Shown here: in pieces, positions 34,132 through 44,381 of the stretch
Numbering within the stretch: the stretch's first letter is position 1
Layout: the number at the start of each line of letters is the position of its first letter
Assembly (NCBI GenBank): GCA_947649125.1
Contig: CANSQL010000006.1
Span: 1 to 64,000 of the forward strand
From: an uncultured Erysipelotrichaceae bacterium
GTDB lineage: Bacteria > Bacillota_I > Bacilli_A > Erysipelotrichales > Erysipelotrichaceae
Length of the DNA stretch: 64,000 nt
Direction of reading: 5' to 3'
Program-made: the position numbers and the translations under genes
The notes under the pieces: generated by a model
What the model saw: only the letters and a program-made list of their open reading frames with translations
Told to the model about the DNA's origin: nothing
Database searches by the model: none

Positions 34132-37071
34132 TTAACCAAATGTCAATTCCAGTAATTCGTCTACAATCTCTTTACTGCATACACGCATTAAATTATCTTC
34201 TACATCTTCTTTACCTAGTAAATTCATACTGCCGTACCATACAATCTCACGATCAATTACACAATAATGCTGACAATTTGATTCTGCAAGATTCAGTTCA
34301 AAGCCATTCCTTAGCATCTTATCATGGAGTGCCATTCGTTTCACACTATTCCCATAATTATACATTTCCGGATGCCAAGTAACGATTCTTACACGAATCC
34401 CACAAGCTTGTTTTTCTTTCAGCATTTCTATAAATTCATTTACTTTATCATCGCTAATAACAGGACTGGATATAATAATCTCACGTTTAGCTTCTAACAG
34501 ATCTTTTTTAAATATTTCTGAATAATTATCGATGTCATATATAGAATTTGCAGCCTGCTTGTCAATATTTATTCCACTATAGATGTCATAACCAATTTGT
34601 TTATATGCTTTTAGTCGTTTATAATACATTTTCTCAAACATTCCGATATGAGCATCCACATAATCATATATAATCACATCTTGTTTTCCTTCGTAATCAC
34701 GATTCAAGCGTCCTGCATATTGCTCCACAACACTTTTCCACGATACGGGTGTAGCCATAAAAAGTGTATCAAGTCTTGGAAAATCAAAGCCTTCACCAAT
34801 CAGCTTTCCGGTAGCGATTAAAATCATACTTTCATTTTGGTTTATCTGTTTCATACGGTCTAATATATGATGATGTTCTTTTTTAGAGCTCTTTCCTGAT
34901 AACAGAAATACTTTATCCGCATGATTATATAAGTGTTCATACAGTTTTTTTGAATGATCGACATATTTAGAAAGTACAACCGGTGTTCTTCCCGACTTCA
35001 CACACCGAATGACATCGCTGATTATCATCTGATCTCTTTTTTCATTTTCTCTAAGAGCTGTATATGCTTCATTGGGATGAACTTTATCTTGTTGAAATTT
35101 TGGCAAAACTGCTTTAGTAAATCTAAAATATACAAAATGCCCAATCCCCTGTTCATTGGCCCTGTCCTTAGAAGTGTACCTATAGCGGATGTCGCCAAGC
35201 AGCATATAATTTATCTTTTCTAAACCGTCACTTCGCAGTGGTGTAGCGGTAACACCATAAACACATTTGGCATTTGCTTCTTGCAAAATCTTAACAATAG
35301 TATCTGAAGCAGCATGATGACATTCATCAACAATGATAAGTCCGTATTCTTTCAATCGTTTATGAAACACCCCTTTTTTGCATACAGAACCAACCATCGC
35401 AATATCAATAATCCCTGTTGTAGAGTCATGGGCTCCTTGAAGCTTACCAATCACACTTTTTCTTTGTTTTACTCTTTTTGTTGGCGTTTCGTATTCCGGC
35501 GGTTCTTCCTCTATAATTAAAAATTTCTCAAGTGCATTTTTCCACTGTTCCATTATCGCAGAAGACTGCAACAGAATTAATGCATTTACTTTTTTGGCAG
35601 CAATAATATTGCAGCAGACTACCGTTTTGCCAAAAGCTGTTGCAGCGTTCAGTATCCCTGTATCGTGTTGCAATAATGCTTTGACAGCCTGCATCTGTAT
35701 CGTTTTTAATTGACCGTTAAACGTAACTTTGATCTTCGCACCGGCGCAGCGGTTATCTTGTATTTCATAATTAATCTCTGCCTTTTGACACTCCCTGATA
35801 ACGTTTTCCAGCAGGCCTCTGGGAATTTTAATATATTCGTTTTCATCTTTTCCAAGATAAATATATCTAGCATTGTTGAAATTTGATAGTTTCATCACTT
35901 GATTTCTATAAAAGATAGGATTTTTAAAAGCTGCCAGTTCTCTGATGCGATTTTGAATTCTCGGTTTTAAGTTTGATGTATTGATATAGATTCCATTTGC
36001 TAAAATAATGTGCATGGTTCCGTTAACATCCGCATTACTAAAACCGTTTGTTTTATCCCAAGGCTTCTCATCATCGAATGATAGTTTAAGAGAATTTTCA
36101 TTAGTCATAGAATTACTTTCAGGAAACCACTCCTTAATTTTATTTTCAATAGATGCTTTAGAGAGCTTGGTTGTATGAAATAAAGCATTCCATTGATCAG
36201 GATAAGCATTCCAATTTTCATCAACAAAAGCACTGTTTCCTTCTTTTAAAGCACGACCTTGTAAAGGTAAAGCAATCAGATTGCCAAGACCGTCATTAAT
36301 AATATGATCCTGCATTGGCAGCATCCTGTCATAATAGTGAAATGATTTTAAATTTACAGACTCAGCTCCCTTTTTCAATAAAGCATTTCCAAGCTTTCTA
36401 GCCAAAGCTGCATCAATCTTCTCTTTGAAAAATATCCATAAATGTGCACCGCGACCGGATCTTGAACGTTCTGTAAGTGAAGCAACTCCATTAAGCTTGC
36501 ATATTGCTCTTAACGTATCTACTTCCGTTTTCCATTTGTTATCTTGATTGGCGTAATCTTGTTTACTCGCGCCTTTTTCATGATTATCAAAATCAAAAAC
36601 AATAAATCTACATGTATCATCTTTTAAGAGAGGATATATGCCGATCACATCAGAACCATCGTCAGAAAGACCTTTTAAATGAGCGATGATTTGCTTTATT
36701 TCAAGTTTTTTATAGATACGCTTTGTGCAGTCACGACATTTAATATTACTACCATATATTCTCGGACATCCGTTTTTCCAAAAATTACTGCATTGTGTAA
36801 AATAACCAACCTCTTTTGTGGTACGATTGACTTTTCGCACACTATAAACATCGGTTCTACCCCAAAACATACTAAAAAATAAGTTTGCATCCTTGTCGGT
36901 TATTTCTCTATGCAGAATTCTTATACCTTGATTTGAATCCTGTAGAATTACATTCTCTGCTCTTTCAGCTATATTATAAGGTATTTGAGCATTATCTAGC
37001 AGTGATTTCAAATAGGTATTCTCTTTTTCCAGGCTGATAATCTTGTCTTGCAGTTCTTTAATATAATCCAT
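34132..37071 (-). CDS. Primase-helicase of TOTE conflict type with PLD-like C-terminus
   Basis: 979 residues with several domains. After an N-terminal coiled coil (~1-30) comes a Zn-knuckle (CSNFWKNGC, then CRDC, ~93-120). The archaeo-eukaryotic primase domain follows, with FIVFDFDNHEKG (DxD, ~165) and SGRGAHLWIF. The SF2 helicase has Walker A-like ATAFGKT, DECH box IIVDECHHAAS and motif VI QYAGRLNRD. The C-terminal PLD-like fold has a degenerate HKD (CQHYCVID where HxK would be, then GSMNLL). The primase-helicase combination is the signature of TOTE conflict systems described from comparative genomics. AAAGG precedes ATG 37071. It lies 95 nt after jetD in the same direction. Confidence 0.85.
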   Translation of the reverse strand: MDYIKELQDKIISLEKENTYLKSLLDNAQIPYNIAERAENVILQDSNQGIRILHREITDKDANLFFSMFWGRTDVYSVRKVNRTTKEVGYFTQCSNFWKNGCPRIYGSNIKCRDCTKRIYKKLEIKQIIAHLKGLSDDGSDVIGIYPLLKDDTCRFIVFDFDNHEKGASKQDYANQDNKWKTEVDTLRAICKLNGVASLTERSRSGRGAHLWIFFKEKIDAALARKLGNALLKKGAESVNLKSFHYYDRMLPMQDHIINDGLGNLIALPLQGRALKEGNSAFVDENWNAYPDQWNALFHTTKLSKASIENKIKEWFPESNSMTNENSLKLSFDDEKPWDKTNGFSNADVNGTMHIILANGIYINTSNLKPRIQNRIRELAAFKNPIFYRNQVMKLSNFNNARYIYLGKDENEYIKIPRGLLENVIRECQKAEINYEIQDNRCAGAKIKVTFNGQLKTIQMQAVKALLQHDTGILNAATAFGKTVVCCNIIAAKKVNALILLQSSAIMEQWKNALEKFLIIEEEPPEYETPTKRVKQRKSVIGKLQGAHDSTTGIIDIAMVGSVCKKGVFHKRLKEYGLIIVDECHHAASDTIVKILQEANAKCVYGVTATPLRSDGLEKINYMLLGDIRYRYTSKDRANEQGIGHFVYFRFTKAVLPKFQQDKVHPNEAYTALRENEKRDQMIISDVIRCVKSGRTPVVLSKYVDHSKKLYEHLYNHADKVFLLSGKSSKKEHHHILDRMKQINQNESMILIATGKLIGEGFDFPRLDTLFMATPVSWKSVVEQYAGRLNRDYEGKQDVIIYDYVDAHIGMFEKMYYKRLKAYKQIGYDIYSGINIDKQAANSIYDIDNYSEIFKKDLLEAKREIIISSPVISDDKVNEFIEMLKEKQACGIRVRIVTWHPEMYNYGNSVKRMALHDKMLRNGFELNLAESNCQHYCVIDREIVWYGSMNLLGKEDVEDNLMRVCSKEIVDELLELTFG

Positions 37072-37166
37072 TTCAAGGCCTTTCTGATATTCATGTGCTT
37101 TTTAAGAATATATTTAGTGTATTCTCTTTTTCTGTTTAATCGCAATGTGAAACCATATACAATTAA

Positions 37167-38408
37167 TTATTCAATATAATATGATTCTTGTTCAAGAACT
37201 TTTTTATTCTTTAAACACATTTTTATCACATTATGAAACACTTCATACCCGTCTTTATCTATTAATCTTTCTAGCGATGTAAAATAATTATCATTCATTT
37301 TTCTGGCAAACTCTAAATGATTCATATAAGTTTCCTCATCCATTCGCATAGGAGTTATATTTTCAAATATCATCCTCAACTTGTAAAACATCTGAAAACC
37401 TCCTAAATCAATATCATCCCATAGACGTACTTTATGATGTTCTGTCATGCTGCTTTTTATTGTGCTATAAAATTTCTTTCGTTGTGCACTGTAATATCCG
37501 CCGGAAAAAATAACTAATTCATCCGTCAGTTTTTCCTTCTTGCAGTATTGTTTATAATTCATTTTATTTTCAATCAATGTTATAGTTCGTATACCATCTA
37601 AATTAAAATTTGATAATTGAGCAGCGACATTACTTCCCAAATACATCCCTTGATCATAGACTGAAAAATCTAAAAGCTTGTTATTAAAATAAGCAGTACA
37701 ATCACCTATAAATTCGAATACTTCTTCATACGTAAATGCACCAATGTGCCTTAGTAATTCATTGTCACTCATTTTATCTTTTTCCTTCAAAAAATTAATA
37801 TCAGGATGGTAATCTTTCAGAATTTTAATCACATACTTCAGTAATACCCTCTCTATATATTTTGAGTTTGAAAATAGCTTTGTACTTAAAGCTCTTATAT
37901 AAAATTCTTCTCCATCAAATATAACCTGCAATACTTTTAATATTCCCTCAATTAACACATTATCTTTAGGCAAATACAATAAACGATTTTTGGCCATAAT
38001 GGAATCCATTACATCTTTCAGAAATTTTTGTCCCCATTCACTTTTCACAGCTTCTTTTTTATCTGATAATAAATGGTAGACAACTAATAAATCTTGTTTG
38101 TTATCTTTTATTCCGGTTAGAGAAGCAATTTTATCGACTTCACTCAAACACATATATATTTTTGTTATATGAAAATCGTTAAACTCATCTACATCATAAG
38201 TTATAAGTTTTCTATCGTGCAAAGAATAAACAGCTTCATTCATTTTACAAACAGAATCATAATCCATGCGATCATATATTTCCCTGCTGAAAGCCTTGTC
38301 TAAATTTAAAATTACTCTTTTGGAACTATTTTTACCTATTTTACTATGATGACTATTATTATAAGAAACCATTAATTTCTTTAATATTTGTAGTTCTAAT
38401 TCGTTCAT
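37167..38408 (-). CDS. jetD: Wadjet system nuclease subunit JetD (TOPRIM)
   Basis: 413 residues. In Wadjet the JetD dimer cuts DNA after the SMC motor stalls on small circular DNA. The C-terminal TOPRIM-like domain is visible: TLIENKMNY (catalytic Glu), VIFSGGYYS and RLWDDIDLGGFQMF (the DxD metal pair). The N-terminal ~200 residues form the winged-helix/arm region. ATG 38408 overlaps the jetC stop as ATGA, with GGAG 8 nt upstream, so the pair are coupled. Full length for the family. Confidence 0.9.
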   Translation of the reverse strand: MNELELQILKKLMVSYNNSHHSKIGKNSSKRVILNLDKAFSREIYDRMDYDSVCKMNEAVYSLHDRKLITYDVDEFNDFHITKIYMCLSEVDKIASLTGIKDNKQDLLVVYHLLSDKKEAVKSEWGQKFLKDVMDSIMAKNRLLYLPKDNVLIEGILKVLQVIFDGEEFYIRALSTKLFSNSKYIERVLLKYVIKILKDYHPDINFLKEKDKMSDNELLRHIGAFTYEEVFEFIGDCTAYFNNKLLDFSVYDQGMYLGSNVAAQLSNFNLDGIRTITLIENKMNYKQYCKKEKLTDELVIFSGGYYSAQRKKFYSTIKSSMTEHHKVRLWDDIDLGGFQMFYKLRMIFENITPMRMDEETYMNHLEFARKMNDNYFTSLERLIDKDGYEVFHNVIKMCLKNKKVLEQESYYIE

Positions 38409-41400
38409 TCACTAAACTCCGTTTCTTTTTTCCAACGATTTAATGAGGAAGATTTAAAACCGTTGATTATCTCTGTTGTTGCTATATAAGTATCATTTGC
38501 TAAAGGGGCTATATATGGTATTTTATCAGTTGGTGTAGCAATTATTGTTTGAAAGCCGGATTCCTTTAACAGCATAACACTCTTTTCTATTCGTTCACTA
38601 TCCATTTTATCAAATGCCTCATCGAAAATTACTAAACGTAAACTATCTCTGCCGCTATCATATAAATTAAGTAATGAGGCTAGTATTGCGATATAGAAAG
38701 GAGTTTGTGTTTCTCCGCCTGATTTTGAGGAGATTGTTTTTGTTAAAGAATTGTCATTCTCAAGAATGTCAAAATCTAGATATGATGTAAAATGAGTATA
38801 TTTTTCTATCCTTTTACCGTTAGCTTCATATTCTTTCTGAGTCATATTATTAAGCTGCGCCACTTCATTAAATAAATTATCAATAATTTCTTTGTTTTCG
38901 TCATATATGCTTGAATTCATTAAATTTCTGCCGTTTAAATCTTCTGACATAATTATTTCATAATAATTTCTATATTCTATATCAGAAGTTGGAGTTGCTA
39001 CAAACTTATATTTAGAATCACCAAAGCGTTGAAGTTTAATTGTTCGATTAATTTGACTTAATTCTCTTGTCACCTTGTCTATTTTTCTTTTTAAAGTCGC
39101 AAAGAATTGGTTTTCAAAACATTCTTTTGCATCTCCATATGCTCTATTTACCTTATTAATATATGTTTTGATTTTATCGTCACTGTAATTGGATATTTCC
39201 CTTATATAGTCTTCATTCTCAATAGCTGTGTTTATAGACATACGGAACTCATTATTGTACTGCGTTTTTAAAAATTCAACATTGCTTTTATTTTCTCTCA
39301 TTTTTATTTCACATTCTGTTTTAATTTTGTTTGAATTCTCAATCTCGATTCTATAATCTTTTTGATAGTCATAAAAATAGTCATCTTTATTAATATTTTT
39401 GTTTATTAACACTTTTTCTTGTATTTCCTTGTTTTGAGAATACTCATTAATGTTGTTTGACAGCCTGTCACGTTCTTCATCAATTTTCGCTCTCTTTTTT
39501 CGTAATTCCCTCAATTCTTCATCAAAATTTTTTATCTCAGCATCTATCTTTTTTAGTTCTTTTTCTTGCTGCATCATAATCTCAAAATCACTTTCAGTAA
39601 GACTTCTTTGTTTTTCTTCCAATAGTCTTTTATTGTCGGAAATAACTTGTATCTTTTTAAAGTACTCATTAATAGCCAATCTTGAATTCAACAGTTTATT
39701 TAAATACGGGATTTGTATTTGGCTAATTGTTCTCTCTGCCTCGTAAATGCGGCTTTCGAGCATTCTTTTATCAGATTCAGCTTGAGCTAACTGCACCGGA
39801 ATAGAATCGACGCCAATAAACGGTTTTTTCCAAAGGTCAGCGGATACCTGTGATACCGCATACGCTGTATACAAGGTTCCGTCTTTTGTCATTGAAGTAA
39901 AATTATCACGAATATTATTATCATTTTCACAACAAACAACGCGATCCAAAAGATATTGAGCATACTTTAACGCTCGTTTATCTTGCGTGTCAACTTTATT
40001 AAATAAGGTTGTTTTTTGTGATTTTTCTTTTAACTTAATTTTTTCTGCGTCGACTAATGAATAACCGGAAATATTGTTATTTTTACAAACCGTTTTAAAA
40101 ACCTTAAATGCATCCATAAAATGCTCCGGATCTACAATTAAGTTCATTTTTTGTTTATGCAAATAAGCTTCAATAGCATTTTTCCATTCCGTGTCTTTTA
40201 CATCAAAGCAATCTGCAAATATATCTACCTTAATATCCTTATGAAAAAGCCGTTTCATTTCTGCAATCATGGATTCTTTTAATGTGATTAATCTATGCGG
40301 GTAATTCTTTTTTCCCTGTTTAAGCTGGAGAATATTTTTTTCAATCTCTGCCAATTCTTCTTGTAACTTGTTTTTCTGATTATAAATCACTGCGTTATAT
40401 ATATTTAAAGATTCTTGTAAATGCTCTAACTCATTAAATATATTTTCATCAAAACTCTCAAATTCACCATCAATACAATTTTTCATTTTTTGAAGTTCAT
40501 GTGAAAGTTTCATTAAATTTATTGACTGAAATTCATTTGTTATTTCATCTTCGCTTAAGTTATCAATAAGATTATCAACTCTCTCTTTTACTGTACTTGT
40601 ACATTTACAAAATTCTATTTTATTTTTTGCAATATATTGTTTGCTCTCTTCAATCGTCTTTTTTATCTGCTCGATTTGCTTGTTTAATGCTTCAAGCGGT
40701 GAGGATGCGTTTTTTAAACTATAATATTCATTCCGTTTATTGTTTTGCTCCTCATTTTTTGAGACGATAATTTGTTCAATTTCACTAAATTCTTTATTTT
40801 TAACCTTATATGAGTTATTGCTTACCTGCAATTCATTTATTAAACTAAAATATTCGAAAACTTCTATATTTTTCGTTTCGTTAATTAATGTCTTTTGTTT
40901 TTGCTTATATTCCTCGGTAAGATCATATATTTGATCCATAAGCTTTCGTTTTTTCTGCGCTATTTCCAGTTCTTGTACAAGATTTTTATAAATTTCCATA
41001 CTTTCGCTTAATTTTTCAAGATCAATCTCTTTTGTTTCGCTGCAGATATATTTTACGATAAATTCCGGTATGTTTTCTAATGGTTTATATGATACAGCTT
41101 TTTTAAATATGTCATAGAAATTAATATGGCGGATTCCTACCCTTGTCATAAAATTCTTTTTATACTCTCCGTTGGTTGTAAAAAATTTTGATTTATTTGA
41201 ATGATCATTGATTCGTAATTTTTTGATGTAAAGTGTCGTTTCTTCTATTGACATCACCTTATTATTCTGAATAAACTGATTCTCAGGAATTGCATCTTGC
41301 AAAAAATAATAACGATATTCCTTCTCACTAATTCCATCACAGTCAAAAACAATCCCGTAACAAAATTTTTCATTTCTTTCATCTTTAAATTCTAAACAAA

Positions 41401-41671
41401 TGTGTGATGAAAAACTTCCCTTTCGTTTAAATTTCCCTTCATCATTTCGTCCTTTAAGATAATCAATCAATTTCCGATCTTTTTTTGTATTACCGGAAGA
41501 TTTATTAAAATTATTATCTCTGGTTTCCCCTAAGATAACGACTTGCAAAGCATCTATAAAAGCTGATTTTCCATGACCGGTTTTACCGCTCAAAAGATTT
41601 ATTTGATCAAATTCCAATAACTCTTTAGAATAATACAGCCAGTTGATAAGCAGCACTCTATTCAGTATCAT
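38405..41671 (-). CDS. jetC: Wadjet SMC-like motor subunit JetC
   Basis: MukB/SMC-like ATPase of 1088 residues that extrudes DNA loops. It begins MILNRVLLINWLYY; Walker A LLSGKTGHGKSA is at ~27-37. Two very long coiled coils meet at a hinge-like centre (~420-640). The C-terminal head has the signature SSKSGGETQTPF and Walker B LVIFDEAFDKMD, followed by a switch region IIATP. The start at 41671 overlaps the end of jetB by 14 nt; an upstream GTG in the track would lie inside the GGTGGGG ribosome site. Confidence 0.93.
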   Translation of the reverse strand: MILNRVLLINWLYYSKELLEFDQINLLSGKTGHGKSAFIDALQVVILGETRDNNFNKSSGNTKKDRKLIDYLKGRNDEGKFKRKGSFSSHICLEFKDERNEKFCYGIVFDCDGISEKEYRYYFLQDAIPENQFIQNNKVMSIEETTLYIKKLRINDHSNKSKFFTTNGEYKKNFMTRVGIRHINFYDIFKKAVSYKPLENIPEFIVKYICSETKEIDLEKLSESMEIYKNLVQELEIAQKKRKLMDQIYDLTEEYKQKQKTLINETKNIEVFEYFSLINELQVSNNSYKVKNKEFSEIEQIIVSKNEEQNNKRNEYYSLKNASSPLEALNKQIEQIKKTIEESKQYIAKNKIEFCKCTSTVKERVDNLIDNLSEDEITNEFQSINLMKLSHELQKMKNCIDGEFESFDENIFNELEHLQESLNIYNAVIYNQKNKLQEELAEIEKNILQLKQGKKNYPHRLITLKESMIAEMKRLFHKDIKVDIFADCFDVKDTEWKNAIEAYLHKQKMNLIVDPEHFMDAFKVFKTVCKNNNISGYSLVDAEKIKLKEKSQKTTLFNKVDTQDKRALKYAQYLLDRVVCCENDNNIRDNFTSMTKDGTLYTAYAVSQVSADLWKKPFIGVDSIPVQLAQAESDKRMLESRIYEAERTISQIQIPYLNKLLNSRLAINEYFKKIQVISDNKRLLEEKQRSLTESDFEIMMQQEKELKKIDAEIKNFDEELRELRKKRAKIDEERDRLSNNINEYSQNKEIQEKVLINKNINKDDYFYDYQKDYRIEIENSNKIKTECEIKMRENKSNVEFLKTQYNNEFRMSINTAIENEDYIREISNYSDDKIKTYINKVNRAYGDAKECFENQFFATLKRKIDKVTRELSQINRTIKLQRFGDSKYKFVATPTSDIEYRNYYEIIMSEDLNGRNLMNSSIYDENKEIIDNLFNEVAQLNNMTQKEYEANGKRIEKYTHFTSYLDFDILENDNSLTKTISSKSGGETQTPFYIAILASLLNLYDSGRDSLRLVIFDEAFDKMDSERIEKSVMLLKESGFQTIIATPTDKIPYIAPLANDTYIATTEIINGFKSSSLNRWKKETEFSE

Positions 41672-42266
41672 TGTTATCCCCACCTTCTCTTAAAGCCTCT
41701 ACGATTGACTTGATTTTTTCATTAGTTAATACATAACAGATATATGGATAAATTTCTATCGCATAATCATCATCTTGTGTTTTTATTACTTTTATTACAT
41801 TCATTCTTTCTAATACAGATAGTGCTTTTAACATGTCATTACTCACCGGATCTGTGCTATAGATATTAAATACTCCTACTAAATTCGTATATAAATCTTC
41901 CATAGTAACTATAGTTTTATTGTCAGAGTTCAAGCTCATCTTTTCTTCTTCATAAAGATAACGAAGCACAAACAGACAGGCAGATTCAAGCTTATTTAAT
42001 TTACATTTAGATACCTCTATATCACTCTCTAAATAAATGATGCTTTTTTCATACTGATCATCTACTATATATAGCTGAAAACCTGCATACTTAAGATATT
42101 CATAAAATATATCAAAATTATTCTTTACAAATTGATAATCTTCATTTAATTCCTTATTTCCTTTCCTATTTATTGAATATTTATTCAGATGATTATAGCG
42201 TAATAATTTTTGAATTGTTTCTTCAAAATGAATTTTGTCATTCTCTTCAAGCATTTCAATTTTCAT
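41658..42266 (-). CDS. jetB: Wadjet kite subunit JetB (DUF4194-type)
   Basis: 202 residues. Winged-helix 'kite' subunit bridging JetA and JetC. It has the DUF4194-like pattern: N-terminal helices, LLRYNHLNKYS, the small IYLESDIE segment, LNKLESACLFVLRYLYEE and VTMEDLYTNL. It is recognised mainly by its position between jetA and jetC. The second ATG of the pair at 42272/42266 is chosen because AGAGGG is then 9 nt away. It overlaps the jetA stop by 11 nt. Confidence 0.85.
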   Translation of the reverse strand: MKIEMLEENDKIHFEETIQKLLRYNHLNKYSINRKGNKELNEDYQFVKNNFDIFYEYLKYAGFQLYIVDDQYEKSIIYLESDIEVSKCKLNKLESACLFVLRYLYEEEKMSLNSDNKTIVTMEDLYTNLVGVFNIYSTDPVSNDMLKALSVLERMNVIKVIKTQDDDYAIEIYPYICYVLTNEKIKSIVEALREGGDNNDTE

Positions 42267-43683
42267 ATTCATTCTCCCTCTTCTTAATCGTAAAACCCGG
42301 TAATTCGTATTCATTTTTTGTAATCCGATTCTTATACATATTTATTTCAAAGAACGGTTTACTGACTTTATTATTAATAAATAATAGAATGGTTCGTATA
42401 TAATCATCATCGCCCTGTATTTCTACTGATCGTATATCCATAGCTGAGTCAGACATTTTGGATAAAAAGAATTCATTAATTTTCTTTTCTGTGAATTTTG
42501 AATGCTTCTCATAATTTATAAATTTATTCATTTTCTTATTATCTAATAAAACATGTTCATCACTAAAATCTATTGGTTCTGCTTTTTGTTTCTTTTGTTT
42601 TTTATTAAGATCAGCGATTTGATTTTGAAATATCATTTGCACCGGATTATAGTTTAAAAATTGTTGTACTTTTAATAGTATAGTGTCTTCATGAATGGAA
42701 AATTGCTGTAATATTTCTGTTATAAGTCCCTTAACACTTTGATCTTGGTTAAAGTAACTTATGATTTTTTTATGAGCTACTTGCTGATAATTTGAGTTCT
42801 TATCTACCAACATATCAGTTAAATTCTCAATAATCGAAAGCTGCGAATACATCGTCATTAGTTTTTGTAAAACTGCATTTTTTTCATCCTTAATTCGAAA
42901 GTATGTTTTAGCACTTTCTTGAATTGCATTTTTAAGATCATCTTCTAATATTATGTAATCTAAAATATCTTCGATAGGGCCTTTAAATCTTCTGATGCTA
43001 TCATCTATCAATGTAGGATAAATAAACTTTTGAATGATACCGACATAGTACTCGTCCATATATTCTTCCAGTACATTATCCATTTTTGTTTTTAGTTGTT
43101 TCTCATAATATTCTTTAATCTTAGCATTCATATGTTCCAAGGTTTTTATTAATTCCTGAAAATCAGCATAGGCATTCACTAAATGCTGATAACTGTCTTT
43201 CATATCTTGTTTATTTTTATACGGTTCAACAATGGATTGTAATGAGGCATGTATTCTAATAATATACCCTACCTGTTCTCTTTCTTGTGTTAAATCAAGA
43301 ATGAAATCTATAAAAACGCGTGTACTATATGGGATAATAATAATTTTAGATAAATCGTCACTACTTTGTTCGATTGATATCCATTGATATCTATTTAAAT
43401 AATTTAATATATAGGATACGTTGCCAACATCAAACCCTATAACTTCGGATTTTATTTCCTTAGAAATTATTTCAAACTCTTCGTCATCATGAAAATCTAA
43501 GTCCCATTGTTTATTATGTAAATATATTTCTAAAGCATCTCGAATATCATTTCGATTCATCGACATTTGGCCGCTTTTATTTATTGTTTCATTCAAAAAC
43601 ATTAGAATATCAACAAACTGATACTTATACTTAGAATTTAATGGTTTAAAGAAATTTTCATTTATGTTATCAAACAGCGCCAT
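42256..43683 (-). CDS. jetA: Wadjet kleisin subunit JetA (DUF5716-like)
   Basis: 475 residues, helical. Kleisin-like subunit that bridges the JetC heads. The start MALFDNINENFFKPLNS, the N-terminal winged helix up to the WISIEQSSDD segment and the long helical middle match the JetA family with DUF5716, which I associate with a non-type-I Wadjet (probably type II); the subtype is tentative. AGAGGGG precedes ATG 43683. First gene of the jetABCD operon, which continues toward the primase-helicase. Confidence 0.85.
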   Translation of the reverse strand: MALFDNINENFFKPLNSKYKYQFVDILMFLNETINKSGQMSMNRNDIRDALEIYLHNKQWDLDFHDDEEFEIISKEIKSEVIGFDVGNVSYILNYLNRYQWISIEQSSDDLSKIIIIPYSTRVFIDFILDLTQEREQVGYIIRIHASLQSIVEPYKNKQDMKDSYQHLVNAYADFQELIKTLEHMNAKIKEYYEKQLKTKMDNVLEEYMDEYYVGIIQKFIYPTLIDDSIRRFKGPIEDILDYIILEDDLKNAIQESAKTYFRIKDEKNAVLQKLMTMYSQLSIIENLTDMLVDKNSNYQQVAHKKIISYFNQDQSVKGLITEILQQFSIHEDTILLKVQQFLNYNPVQMIFQNQIADLNKKQKKQKAEPIDFSDEHVLLDNKKMNKFINYEKHSKFTEKKINEFFLSKMSDSAMDIRSVEIQGDDDYIRTILLFINNKVSKPFFEINMYKNRITKNEYELPGFTIKKRENEYEN

Positions 43684-43925
43684 AATTTTCCCCTCTTTTA
43701 TTTATACGTAAATGAGCAAATACATAAGTCGTATATTTCATTTAAATTTTACCATATTTTACAAATTATAAAAAGAGTAAAGTTATTGAAATCATTTCAG
43801 ATGTCTCTTTTATAAAAATAAAAAAGGACTAATTATGGAATAAACACCCTAATTATCGTCCTAATATTCCTATAATTAAACTTTTTTACCATGTTAATAT
43901 ACAAAAAAACAATTCCACCCTTTTA

Positions 43926-44353
43926 TCATTTTAAATTTAGTATGCTTGCATAATTCGCTTGTCCTTATTCAAAATGTGCCTTTACCGATGCCAAAATGAT
44001 AGCATTTATTATTCGTTCCAAGTAATATCCGTGAGCAAACTCAGAAGCAATATCTGTATGAGCATAAGTACCGCCGTATCGTCTTGATTTTGATATGATA
44101 CCGATTGCCTCTATTGCTTTTATCCATTGTTGCGGAGTCAATGTAAATGCATTACCTCCCGACTCTGCCTTAACTTATCGAATTCGATAGGTTTAAAATT
44201 CGGATTATGAATTTGCTCCCATAAACCTAAGAATGAAATCATAGAGTGATTACACATCCGGTTTGCGACTACTGCAAACGCATTATTAGGATTTTTATAT
44301 TTTGCAATATCAGGCAATAAAATATAGGTAACCTCATCAACAATCCCCCCCAT
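43926..44353 (-). pseudogene. KilA-N domain protein, frameshifted and with internal stop
   Basis: The track ORF (71 aa) covers the N-terminal half: ILLPDIAKYKN and ISFLGLWEQIHNPNFKPIEFD, the KilA-N hallmark. A one-base shift near 44,155 moves the reading to the next frame, where GGNAFTLTPQQWIKA, SKSRRYGGTYAHTDIA continue the domain. The frame meets TAA at 43965-43967 and then runs GQANYASILNLK to a final stop at 43926. No ribosome site is seen for the present start, so the gene is dead. KilA-N proteins are phage/plasmid-associated DNA-binding proteins. Confidence 0.85.
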
Positions 44354-44381
44354 TATTCTGATTGAACAAATTTACCGCTGC

